Part shown: positions 26,475 through 36,100 of the stretch, one piece after another
Numbering within the stretch: position 1 is the stretch's first letter
Layout: each line of letters starts with the position of its first letter
Source: a candidate division KSB1 bacterium
Lineage (GTDB): Bacteria; Zhuqueibacterota; Zhuqueibacteria; Residuimicrobiales; Krinioviventaceae
Direction of reading: 5' to 3'
NCBI GenBank assembly: GCA_034521575.1
Contig: JAXHMJ010000002.1
Location: forward strand, 1,065,089 to 1,129,088
DNA length: 64,000 bases
Position numbers and translations under genes: made by a program
Notes under the pieces: model-generated
Database searches by the model: none
Seen by the model: only the letters and a program-made list of their open reading frames with translations
What the model was told of the DNA's origin: nothing

Positions 26475-27168
26475 ATATCTGGCAGCGTGCGGATTCGGCA
26501 GCCGAAGGTCAGTAGAAGCGCTGATCACATCCGGGCAAGTTAAAATTAACGGGAAACCTGTCAGCGATTTATCTGTACAAGTTAATGAAGAAAAAGACAG
26601 TGTTTATGTCAATGATAAAAAGGCTTTACTGCCGAATCTCGATATCTATATTTTGCTTAACAAACCACGCGGATATATCACAACAAACAAGGATGAGCGC
26701 GGAAGAAAAAGTGTAATCGACCTTGTCGATATTAAGCAGCGTATATTCCCGGTCGGTCGACTGGATGCACAGAGCGAGGGATTGCTCCTCCTCACCAACG
26801 ACGGAGAAATGGCCAATCGTCTTATGCATCCGAGATACAAGTTCTCCAAAATATATCGAGTCAAACTGGACAAGCCACTGGATAGAGCTGATTTTCTTCC
26901 CATTGTGAAAGGGATTGAACTTGAAGACGGCAAAACAGCGCCGGCAAAAGCCAGATGGTACACCGATGAACCGGATCGGGTCGAGATTGTACTTAAAGAA
27001 GGAAAAAACCGACAAATCAGACGAATGTTTGAGACACTCGGTTATTCAGTGAAATCGCTGAAACGCATTACTTACGGACCCTTGAAACTTTCAGGCGTCA
27101 AGCGCGGTGAATGGCGATATTTAAATGCCAATGAAATTCGAGAACTGAAACAACAGACTTGCACGTGA
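26461..27168 (+). CDS. rluB: 23S rRNA pseudouridine synthase, RluB/RsuA family
   Basis: Isomerises a uridine to pseudouridine in rRNA, probably 23S position 2605 by homology to RluB. The ATG at 26461 (MRINKYLAACGFGSRRSVEA) starts the S4 RNA-binding domain directly; an ATG one codon earlier is equally possible, and earlier in-frame starts lie inside scpB. The catalytic Asp is in VGRLDAQSEGLLLLTNDG near residue 102, and the C-terminal KEGKNRQIRRMFETLGY signature is present. Length about 235 residues. It overlaps scpB by 14 bases and ends in TGA overlapping the next gene's GTG. RluB versus RluE/F or RsuA is inferred from scpAB linkage. Confidence 0.93.
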   Translation: MRINKYLAACGFGSRRSVEALITSGQVKINGKPVSDLSVQVNEEKDSVYVNDKKALLPNLDIYILLNKPRGYITTNKDERGRKSVIDLVDIKQRIFPVGRLDAQSEGLLLLTNDGEMANRLMHPRYKFSKIYRVKLDKPLDRADFLPIVKGIELEDGKTAPAKARWYTDEPDRVEIVLKEGKNRQIRRMFETLGYSVKSLKRITYGPLKLSGVKRGEWRYLNANEIRELKQQTCT

Positions 27169-27848
27169 ACACAAAAAAAATCATCACCATTGACGGGCCG
27201 GCCGGTTCAGGAAAAAGCTCAACCTCAAAGCGTGTTGCTTCCGAGCTGGGTTATACTTATCTCGATTCCGGTTCCATGTACCGAGCGGTTACCCTGAAAG
27301 TGCTGGAATTGAATATCAACCCGCAATCCGACAGACAGGTTCAAGAGATTGCGGAAAAAGCAGAGATCGAGCTGATTTCTCAGAACGGTCAAAATCAAAT
27401 CTTGCTGGATGGTAAAGATGTGACCTCTGAAATCCGGGAGCCCAAAATTTCAAAAACCATTTCCAGCGTGGCTGCCAATAAAGGTGTGCGCTCCATTTTG
27501 GCCGAAAAGCAAAAAGAGATCGGCAAATACAGCGGCATTGTAGCCGAGGGCCGTGATATGGGAACGGTGGTATTCCCCGATGCTGATCTTAAAATCTATA
27601 TGACGGCTTCAATTCAGGCCAGAGCTGAGCGCCGATACAAACAATTGCTGGAATCCGGAATAAAGGTTGATCTTGACAAATTAATTTCCGAAATTAGAGA
27701 ACGTGACAAAATGGACAGCACAAGAAAGCACAGTCCATTGCGTCAAGCCGATGATTCTATTATCCTCGATACATCCAATATGTCTTTGGATGATCAGGTA
27801 AACTGGATTGTTGATAAAGCAAAAGCTCTTGGAGCAAACGTCAGTTGA
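27165..27848 (+). CDS. cmk: Cytidylate kinase
   Basis: Phosphorylates CMP and dCMP with ATP. The GTG at 27165 overlaps the rluB stop as GTGA, giving MNTKKIITIDGPAGSGKS; a TTG six bases upstream is the alternative. P-loop GPAGSGKSSTSKRVA, substrate residues in YLDSGSMYRAVTL, VAEGRDMGTVVFPDA and the lid region RDKMDSTRKHSPLRQADD are all present. Length 227 residues, normal. The cmk-ispH-rpsA order is a widespread conserved neighbourhood. Confidence 0.96.
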   Translation: MNTKKIITIDGPAGSGKSSTSKRVASELGYTYLDSGSMYRAVTLKVLELNINPQSDRQVQEIAEKAEIELISQNGQNQILLDGKDVTSEIREPKISKTISSVAANKGVRSILAEKQKEIGKYSGIVAEGRDMGTVVFPDADLKIYMTASIQARAERRYKQLLESGIKVDLDKLISEIRERDKMDSTRKHSPLRQADDSIILDTSNMSLDDQVNWIVDKAKALGANVS

Positions 27849-28705
27849 ATATTATTATTGATCCGCATGCAGGCCCTTGTCCAGGTGTTGAACGGGCCAT
27901 TGAGATGGTTGAAAAGCATTTGGATTCAGAACGGTTAACAGCAATAGGCCCGATCATTCACAACTCTGTAGAAGTCAAACGGCTCGAACAAAAAGGGCTG
28001 AGTACAGTAGAACAGGACCAGGTAAACGATAACCGGAATTTAATCCAAACAAATTCTGTTTTTATTCGGTCGCACGGCATTTCTTCCGATTTACGCACAA
28101 AACTGAAAAAATGTGCTGATATTATAGACGGGACATGCCCAAAAGTAACCGCGATACAGAAGCGAATCCAGTCATATTATGACAAAGGATACCATATCAT
28201 CATAACGGGCAAGGAAAATCATCCTGAAGTTGAGGGTCTAAACGGCTATTGTGACGGCAACGCTACAATTATCAAGAATGAATCGGATATAGAGAGTATT
28301 CCAGAGTCGGAACACTATTTTTTGCTGTCTCAGACCACATTTTCACAAGCCCGTTTTCTCGAGCTAAAGGAAGCCGTATTATCGAAATTCCCGAACACAG
28401 AGTACAAAGACACCACGTGTACCCAGGTTCGAAAGCGACATGAAACTATTCATCAGTTTGCCGCCACTGTTGATGTTTTGCTGCTGGTCGGTGGCAAAAA
28501 CAGCTCAAATACCCGGGTGCTTTATAACAGGGCCCGGCAAATCAATCCACGAACCTATTGGATTGAAAGGTTCGAGGAGATTGATGAAATTTGGCTTGAG
28601 AACAGCAGCACAGTAGGCCTTACAGGGAGCGCTTCCACTCCTGTCTGGCAACTGCTTGAACTACAAAACAAAGTATCCCAATTGGGACTTAAAAAGGAGG
28701 AATAA
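27845..28705 (+). CDS. ispH: 4-hydroxy-3-methylbut-2-enyl diphosphate reductase
   Basis: Last step of the MEP isoprenoid pathway: an iron-sulfur enzyme reducing HMBPP to IPP and DMAPP. The three cluster Cys are present (GPCPGV near residue 12, IDGTCPKV near 99, DTTCTQV near 197), along with the substrate residues (IIHNSVEV, NHPEVEGL with His-Pro-Glu, LSQTTFS, NSSNT, SASTPVW). Flanking residues differ from the usual GFCFGV and DTIC contexts, so it belongs to a divergent branch. Start is TTG at 27845, overlapping the cmk stop (TTGA). Length 286 residues. It is followed 7 bases later by rpsA. Confidence 0.92.
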   Translation: MNIIIDPHAGPCPGVERAIEMVEKHLDSERLTAIGPIIHNSVEVKRLEQKGLSTVEQDQVNDNRNLIQTNSVFIRSHGISSDLRTKLKKCADIIDGTCPKVTAIQKRIQSYYDKGYHIIITGKENHPEVEGLNGYCDGNATIIKNESDIESIPESEHYFLLSQTTFSQARFLELKEAVLSKFPNTEYKDTTCTQVRKRHETIHQFAATVDVLLLVGGKNSSNTRVLYNRARQINPRTYWIERFEEIDEIWLENSSTVGLTGSASTPVWQLLELQNKVSQLGLKKEE

Positions 28706-28712
28706 TACCAAC

Positions 28713-30695
28713 ATGGAAGAAACACTGAACCCTAAACCACTTGAAAACGCAGATAATGATAATGATCAGGCAGATCAGACCATGGCTGAGTCTGAAACGG
28801 CTCAATCTGCTTCAAGTGCAACAGCCACAAACTCCGATTACGCACCGGAGACATTATCATCAGATGAATCTGTAGCTGAACAGGCCAATCCGGGTGATGT
28901 CTACCACGACAAAGAAAAACTGGATGAGCTTGAAAAGGAATATTCAGACAGTGAATTTAACGAGTTTTCAAAACTGTATGAAGACACGCTGATCGATTTT
29001 AAACAGGGCGAAGTCGTTCAAGGCAAAGTTCTGGCCATCGGCGACAAAGAAGTTTCAGTAGACATTGGTTTCAAGTCCGAAGGCAGTGTTCCTATTGAAG
29101 AATTCGATGATCCCGAAGAGTTAAAAATCGGAGATGGTGTTGATGTTTTGATCGATGAAATTGAAGACGCAGATGGTCACCTTGTTCTTTCAAAAAAGAA
29201 AGCTGACTTTATGCGCACCTGGGAACAGGTGATCAAGTCTTATGAGAATGACCAAATTCTCAAAGGCAAGTGCATGCGGCGAATCAAGGGCGGTATCGTC
29301 GTGGATCTTGGTGGTGTGGATGCATTCCTGCCGGGTTCACAAATTGATGTACGACCCATTCGCGACTTTGACTCTCTTATCGGCCAGGAGATGGAGTTTA
29401 AGATTGTAAAGGTTAATCATTTGCGCAAAAACATCGTTGTCTCGCACCGGGTACTCGTTGAAGAGGAAATGAAAGGACTGCGCGAAAAAATCCTTGCGAA
29501 TCTTGAGCGCGGACAAATTTTAGAAGGTACGGTTAAAAACATTACCGATTTTGGTGTGTTTATCGATCTTGGCGGTGTTGACGGACTGCTTCACATCACC
29601 GACCTGTCATGGGGACGTGTGTCGCATCCTTCGGAAGTTGTCGCTCTTGATGAAAAGATCAAAGTGGTCATCCTCGATTTCAATGAAAAGAAAGACCGGA
29701 TTTCCCTGGGTCTCAAACAGCTGCAGCCGCATCCATGGGAGGATGTTGAGAAAAATATCCTGTCGGTTCCATAGTCAGAGGTAAAGTGGTCAGTCTTTCA
29801 GATTACGGCGCTTTTGTTGAACTGGAAAAAGGCGTTGAGGGTCTGATCCATATTTCCGAGATGTCATGGACTCAGCACATCAAACATCCATCCAAGGTTT
29901 TGGCAGTGGGTGAAATGGTTGATGCCAAAGTTCTCAGCATTCAAAAAGAAGAGCGAAAAATTTCGCTCGGTCTGAAACAGCTTGAACCCGATCCCTGGGA
30001 GTCTCTGGCAGAACGTTATCCGGTCGGCTCGCGTCATAAAGGGATTGTACGCAATCTGACCAATTTTGGCGCCTTTGTTGAACTGGAAGAAGGCATTGAT
30101 GGTCTGGTGCATATATCCGACTTGTCGTGGACCAAAAAGATTCGCCACCCCGGAGAAGTTGTTAAAAAAGGCGATGAGATAAAAGTTATCGTTCTCAACG
30201 TGGACCGTGACAACAGAAGGATTTCCCTGGGTTATAAACAAACACAGGATAATCCCTGGGATCAATTTGAAGATAGATACCAGGTTGGCACACAGGTCAA
30301 AGGTAAAGTTGTCAGACTGATAGAGAAAGGCCTGCTCGCAGAGCTTCCTGACGGCGTTGATGGGTTTGTACCCATTTTCTCAGCTGGCCAAGGATAATAT
30401 TGATAAACCGGCTGATCACTATCAGATCGATAATATCATTGACCTGACAGTCATTGAATTCAATAAAGAGAACAAAAAAATCGTTCTTTCCGAGAAACCG
30501 TCTGATCAAGTCTCGGAGAAAAGCTCAGATTCAAAAACTGAAGCTTCGCCAGAAGAGGCAAAGCCGTCCGAAAAGAAAGAAGAGACTTTTACTTCCGAAG
30601 AAGCGGAATCAACCCCTGAACCTGAAGAAGAGGAAAAACCCAAAGCCTCCGATTCAGATGAGCAGCCTGATCAGGAAAAGGAAGAAGAAAAATAG
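28713..30695 (+). CDS. rpsA: 30S ribosomal protein S1, two frameshifts
   Basis: RNA-binding ribosomal protein that recruits mRNA to the 30S subunit. The start ATG at 28713 has a strong AAAGGAGG 12 bases upstream. The restored product is about 660 residues: an acidic leader of 100 residues, six S1 domains, and a ~95-residue tail rich in Glu, Lys, Ser and Pro. Domains 3-5 show the repeated GVFIDLGGVDGLLHITDLSW and GAFVELEEGIDGLVHISDLS patterns. Frame breaks occur at about 29748-29756 (one A missing in an A run, before YPVGSIVRG) and about 30371-30379 (one extra base before FSQLAKDN); they cancel, since the total is 661 codons. It ends in TAG next to a terminator. Confidence 0.92.
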
Positions 30696-30701
30696 CGATA
30701 A

Positions 30702-30733
30702 AAAAAAGCCGGATTATAAAATCCGGCTTTTTT
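30702..30733 (+). terminator. Bidirectional terminator between rpsA and the convergent minus-strand genes
   Basis: A 14-bp perfect stem AAAAAAGCCGGATT/AATCCGGCTTTTTT (30702-30715 with 30720-30733, loop ATAA). A runs on one side and T runs on the other let it act on both strands; its right arm overlaps the stop codon of the minus-strand membrane protein gene. Confidence 0.92.
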
Positions 30734-30989
30734 ATTTCATTTTTGCTTTTATCCAAAATCCCGCCTGTGAAACAATAATCCCCATCCAGAAAACTGCAAA
30801 CGTTGCTCGCTGGCTGTACTCCCCCAACAGCAGATCTGTCAAATAATAAACAGCAATCAAGCCAACAAATAAATGGCTGAATATAGCATACTTTTCATCA
30901 AGATGACGCTTGACCAGCCGTTTCAATACCAGAGACAACCCGGTAACCAAAATAAACGCTGAGAATAAAAGAAGGCTCAGATGTTTCAT
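30732..30989 (-). CDS. Small membrane protein, unknown function
   Basis: An 85-residue protein with three predicted membrane helices: SLLLFSAFILVTGLSLVL, then a basic loop KRLVKRHLDEK, FSHLFVGLIAVYYLTDLLL and FAVFWMGIIVSQAGFWI. No known family is recognised. It follows the Yip1-like gene by 16 bases on the same strand, so it is likely co-transcribed, and it ends inside the bidirectional terminator. Confidence 0.7.
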   Translation of the reverse strand: MKHLSLLLFSAFILVTGLSLVLKRLVKRHLDEKYAIFSHLFVGLIAVYYLTDLLLGEYSQRATFAVFWMGIIVSQAGFWIKAKMK

Positions 30990-31005
30990 GCATCCAGCCT
31001 GGCGA

Positions 31006-31593
31006 TCATACCGGCGGAAGATTCTGCGGGATCACGGATCCCGCAATTGCATAGACAATCGCCAGTACAACAATACTAATCAGCGAAATGACCACCGTAA
31101 ACGTCAATGATTTTTCTTCAGAATTTTCCAGCAGTATCGGCAATCCAATATACAAAAGATAGATCGAATATAAAGAAAGAATCTGTAGACCGCTTAATGC
31201 CGGTACGATTGAAAAAACAGAAAGAATAAAATAAGGAATAAAACTGAAAACAATGAGCTTTAAAGCTGCATTTTCATTTTTAACTCCGGTCAATTTGGGC
31301 GAGATTGCGCTGGTTAAAAAAGCAATCAGATAAATGCCGGCCAGGAGAAACACATACAGCAAAATAGCCCAAACCAGTCCCGCGAAAAACGGAACCCGGT
31401 AATGGCCGAGAAATGGAACATTTTGACCGACAATAGAACTTCCAAGGAATCCTGATACTGCAGGTATTGCAGCCAGATACAGCAAGTATTTCTTGAACAA
31501 ATCGATTTTTGAAAGCTCGAGTTCCTTAATATGTCGCCAGGCGTTGACGGGTGAAATCAGTAAATCTTTGATAAGCTCAATGACATGTTCCAT
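31006..31593 (-). CDS. Yip1-domain membrane protein
   Basis: A 195-residue integral membrane protein with five membrane helices after an amphipathic start (LIKDLLISPVNAWRHIKE, the usual beginning of bacterial Yip1 proteins). The helices include YLLYLAAIPAVSGFLG, LVWAILLYVFLLAGIYLIAF and SLISIVVLAIVYAIAGSV. The function of bacterial Yip1 proteins is unknown. The ATG at 31593 has GGAGGATT upstream. It lies 71 bases after dnaE on the same strand. Confidence 0.78.
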   Translation of the reverse strand: MEHVIELIKDLLISPVNAWRHIKELELSKIDLFKKYLLYLAAIPAVSGFLGSSIVGQNVPFLGHYRVPFFAGLVWAILLYVFLLAGIYLIAFLTSAISPKLTGVKNENAALKLIVFSFIPYFILSVFSIVPALSGLQILSLYSIYLLYIGLPILLENSEEKSLTFTVVISLISIVVLAIVYAIAGSVIPQNLPPV

Positions 31594-31664
31594 AATGAAT
31601 CCTCCAAAAGTTCAATATCTACTTTGACTTGTGTAAATTGAATTGTTATGGCTGCGATGTTAGT

Positions 31665-34600
31665 CTAACTGCCAATCCAGACGTTCTCGCGTCCTACAAT
31701 ATTTCGTAATTGAGTTAATATTTCTAAATTCGGATTAATCTGATAGACTCTGGACCGGACCAGAAACGCGCCTGTCTCCGGCACCTTGATATTAAAATAC
31801 ACCGGCACGTTGCCGCTATTTTTTTCAAACACATCCAACAGTTGATCCACATGGTGTTCGGTCATATCAGTGGTATTCACATTCAGACAAAGATTCTTCG
31901 TGAACCGTTCTCTTGCCTCATCAAGAGAGGTCACAGAATCCACAATGATTTTGGCATCTGAATTTTCTTTCTTGTTGATTTTTCCGGTAATCACAATAAC
32001 CTTGTCTTCCTGCAGGTACTCTTGATAGCTGCTGTAGGTATCTGCAAATGCAAGACCTTCCATAGAACCAGTCAGATCCTGTACGCTAAAAAAAGCCATG
32101 CGTCTGTTTTTAGAATCAATATGGTTTTTTAAATGTGTGATCATTCCGCATATTCTGACTGAGGTTTTCTCGCGCAGATTAAAAGCCTGGTCCAGTTTCA
32201 CGGTTGAAAAAGCATCAATTTGTTCACGGAATTCATCAAGCGGATGACCGGACAGATAAAAGCCGAGAACATTTTTTTCCCGCTCAAGTTTTTCATTGTC
32301 CGTCCAGTCTTTTTTCGATTCCAGCTCGGGTTCGGATACTTCCAATGCTTCATCACTCATATCAAAGAGGGAGCCTTGTGCCCGGTCTTTTTGTCCGTTC
32401 CTGAGCTTGGAGGCAAAACCGAGCGCAGCTTCAACAGCAGAATGCTTTTCAGCACGATTACCAGCCAAACTATCCAAAGCGCCGGCCTCTGTTAAACTTT
32501 CCAACACTTTTCTATTAAGTCCGTTGCCATTCATTCGTTTGGCCAGATCAAACAATGTTTCGAAACGCCCTCCTTCTTTTCTTGCATTCACAATACTGTC
32601 AATAGTACCATAGCCAACATTTTTCACAGCTCCCAGCCCAAATCGAAGACCAGAGTCGGTCACCACAAAGTCGGTATAGCTTTCATTTACATCCGGCAAA
32701 AGGACATTGAGTCCCATTCGCCGCGATTCCTCAATTAAGATGGTCACTCGATCGGTATTCCCCATTTCTGAACTGATGGTAGCAGCCATAAATTCAGCCG
32801 GATAGTGTGCTTTAAGATATGCCGTCTGCATAAGCTACAATTGAATAACATGCGGCATGCGCCTCATTAAAGCCATAACTGGCAAACTTTTCCATATAGG
32901 TGAATATTTCAACCGCTTTTTGCTCGGGAATATTATGCAGATTTTTGCACCCTTTAATAAACTGAATGCGGTGCTTTTGCATTTCCTTTATTTTCTTTTT
33001 TCCCATGACACGCCTGAGCATATCCGCATCACCCAGAGAGTAACCTGCAAGCTCACTGGCAACTCGCATAACTTGTTCCTGATAAACAATAATACCATAG
33101 GTGTCTTTTAAGATCGGCTCCAGCAATGGATGCAGATAATCAATATCTTCCCTGCCGTACTTTCGATTGATATAGGAATCAATATTGCTCATGGGACCGG
33201 GACGATAAAGCGCATTCATAGCAATCAAATCGTTAACACAGTTGGGTTTTAGTTTTCGCATGTATTCCTGCATACCGGAACTCTCAAACTGAAAAATGCC
33301 AACTGTTTGTCCCTCACAGAACAGTTCATATACTCTGGGATCGTCAAGCGGTATATTTTGAAGATCAATATCATCACCACGGGAACGTATAGCCGCGATG
33401 GCTTTATGAAGAACCGTCAATGTCCGCAGACCGAGAAAATCCATTTTGAGCATACCGCACTCATCCAGAACCTTCATTTCATACTGGGTGGTAATATCGC
33501 CTTCTTTGGTTTTGTAAAGCGGGATATAATCCGTCAACTCTCCCGGAGCAATCACAACACCGGCTGCGTGTGTCGATGAGTGTCTGGCCAGACCTTCCAA
33601 AACTGTACTATATTCAACAAGGCGCCTGTGTGTTTCATCCTGTTTGGCAAGCTCGGACAATTCAGAGACTGTATCGAGAGCCTGCTGCAGGTTTTTGGAT
33701 TGTGTGGGGATAAGTTTGGCGATCTTGTCTACATCCCCGTAACTCATTTTGAGAACGCGACCCACATCGCGCACAACCGCACGGGCGGCCATAGTCCCAA
33801 ACGTAATAATTTGACAGACGCTGTTTTCGCCGTACTTGTCTTTTACATAATCAATGACCTCTTCGCGCCGTTCATAACAAAAGTCAATATCAATATCCGG
33901 CATACTGACACGTTCCGGATTAAGAAAACGCTCAGAAAAAAAGTCCATAACCAATGGGATCAAGATCCGTTATATATAAACTGTAAGAAACAAGACTTCC
34001 GGCTGCCGAACCGCGTCCTGGTCCAACCGGTATATCCTGTTCTTTCGCCCAATTGATAAAGTCCTGAGTGATGAGAGAATTCCCGCATAGCCCATATCGT
34101 TTATGATTTTGAGTTCAAAATCGAGACGTTTCTTTCAACTTTGGCGTCACATTCTCATATCTTTTTTCAAGCCCATTATAAGCAAGTTTCTTTAGATACG
34201 CTTTCAGGTCTTTGGCATCGCTTTCATTGGGAATTTCAAATTCCGGCAGATGATATTCCTTAAAATTCATTTCCAGATTGCATTTTTCAGTGACCTCGAG
34301 TGTATTGGTCAATGCTTCAGGGTGATCGGAAAACAGGGCGGCCATTTCATCAGCGGTTTTAAAGTACAACTCATGAGTATTGTAACGCATCCGGTTTGTA
34401 TCTTCTATGTCTTTGCCGGTTTGCAAACACAACAACGCGTCATGAGCTTCCCAATGATCTTTTTTCAGATAATGGATATCATTGGTTGCGAGGACTTTGA
34501 TTCCTGTTTGCTCACTAATCTGAAAAATGCCCTCTCTTACGGTATCTTCCTCCTGGATGCCGTGCTTTTGAACTTCCAGATAATAATCCTTACCAAATAA

Positions 34601-35098
34601 TGAACGATATTGTTCAGCAGCATTGATACCATCCTGCAAGCCGTTTTTCAGGTAACGTTGGGACACTTCTCCCTTGAGACAAGCGCTCATTGCAATCAGA
34701 CCTTCATGGTATTGCTCCAGCAATTCCATATCTATGCGCGGCTTGTAGTAAAATCCTTGCAGATAACCGAAAGACACAAGCTTCATTAAATTCCGGTAAC
34801 CGTGCATATTTTTAGCCAGCAGAACCAGATGGTAAGCCGTGGGCCGATTCTTTTTGGCCCCTTCCTTATCAAAACGGCCGTCCGGAGCCACATATACTTC
34901 CGAACCGATAATCGGCTTGATATCATTTTTAAGGCATGTCTGATAAAATTCGATAGCGCCGAACATATTTCCATGATCGGTGATCGCAAGAGCCGACATA
35001 CCCAATTCTTTTGTTCGCTCCACCATATCAGGTATACGGCAGGCACCATCCAGCAAACTGTAATGTGTATGATTGTGCAAATGAATAAAATCGGACAT
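31665..35098 (-). CDS. dnaE: DNA polymerase III alpha subunit, at least four frame breaks
   Basis: Replicative polymerase. The intact start at 35098 ([20 protein letters not shown]) opens a PHP domain; the catalytic Asp pair is in [16 protein letters not shown], with [15 protein letters not shown] before it. The finger and C-terminal OB-fold parts run to TAG at 31665. Breaks lie at about 34128-34136 (extra A in GAAACG, before [16 protein letters not shown]), 34075-34085 (before [15 protein letters not shown]), 33934-33945 (a run of seven T/A) and 32825-32832 (extra base in [15 protein letters not shown]). Restored length about 1145 residues is normal for DnaE. Since all motifs survive, sequence error is likelier than decay, unless a second dnaE exists elsewhere. 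Confidence 0.93.
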
Positions 35099-35118
35099 AT
35101 CTGCTATCCCGTCACTGT

Positions 35119-36069
35119 TTACAGATTCATATATTTACGAACCAATCCAATATACTCGCTATCCGGATAAGAATCCAAAAAGGATTGAAACGCCTGCTGA
35201 GCCTGTTCAGTTTGCCCCATGCGCCTGTAGGACAATGCAATCATGAGCTGTGCATCATCATGCTTGTCTGTGGGTTCGTATGCAAAAACCTTTTGAAATT
35301 CAATGACTGCCTTTTCATACTGCCCCAGACCAAAATAGGATTCAGCTATCCAGTATTGGCAATTATCCGCCATATTGCTGGACGGATAGTTTTGCAGCAA
35401 TGTCTGCATACTCTGAATACAGGCCTGATAGTTCTTTTGTTCAAACTGAGAGCGAGCCTGCCGGTAGGCATTCGAAAATCCGGAAGAACCGCTCGTCCCG
35501 CCAGACACGCTTCCGCCTGATTTGGCAGAACGCATTTTATTCTCCAATTGATCGAGCCGTTCCCCTCTATCTTCCAATACCTGACGCAGACTATCCAATT
35601 TCTTTGATTTTTGGTCGAGTGACATTTCCATTTTATTTAATGTCGTGGGGATATCCCCCACATCGGCGCTTCCTTCACTGACGGTGAATTCATCTTGAAA
35701 TTCAAGCGCAGATTGTTCACTCTGCCGGGTATCACTTGTTTCTTCTTCAGTGTCGGCCCATATATCATCTGTTTCCGACCACCAATCATCGTTTTCATTT
35801 TGCGCTGAATCCCGGGTATCCCCGGCGTTATCCGAGGTCTCGACCTGATCAGGATCTTCATTAAGAATGGTCAGAATCTCATCATCCGTTTGTTCTGATT
35901 CAGCGGTATCCGGAGAATCTTCTGCATCTTCCAGCATTGCCAAAAGTTCCTGCCGAAACTGCTCGTCATCTTCCGTCATTGAATCCCGGGAGGATTGTTG
36001 CGAGGCGCATTGAAAAAGGAGCAATGTAAATCCTGCCAAGCCAAAGAGTAAAAACATTTTAAAATTCAT
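35119..36069 (-). CDS. TPR-containing lipoprotein, CpoB/YbgF-like
   Basis: A 316-residue exported protein. The ATG at 36069 has GAGGAC upstream and gives a lipoprotein signal (FGLAGFTLLLFQC). An in-frame start 39 bases earlier is less likely. After the Cys comes a long acidic low-complexity linker (residues 20-125), then a coiled coil (SLDQKSKKLDSLRQVLEDRG), a Gly/Ser hinge and three TPRs (YRQARSQFEQKNYQACIQSM, AESYFGLGQYEKAVIEFQ, ALSYRRMGQTEQAQQAF). Coiled coil plus C-terminal TPR is the CpoB/YbgF layout, which links the Tol-Pal system to cell-wall synthesis, but tol-pal genes are not nearby, so the role is only suggested. Confidence 0.8.
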   Translation of the reverse strand: MNFKMFLLFGLAGFTLLLFQCASQQSSRDSMTEDDEQFRQELLAMLEDAEDSPDTAESEQTDDEILTILNEDPDQVETSDNAGDTRDSAQNENDDWWSETDDIWADTEEETSDTRQSEQSALEFQDEFTVSEGSADVGDIPTTLNKMEMSLDQKSKKLDSLRQVLEDRGERLDQLENKMRSAKSGGSVSGGTSGSSGFSNAYRQARSQFEQKNYQACIQSMQTLLQNYPSSNMADNCQYWIAESYFGLGQYEKAVIEFQKVFAYEPTDKHDDAQLMIALSYRRMGQTEQAQQAFQSFLDSYPDSEYIGLVRKYMNL

Positions 36070-36100
36070 ATAGTCCTCGCGATTACGGTTAAATAACAAT

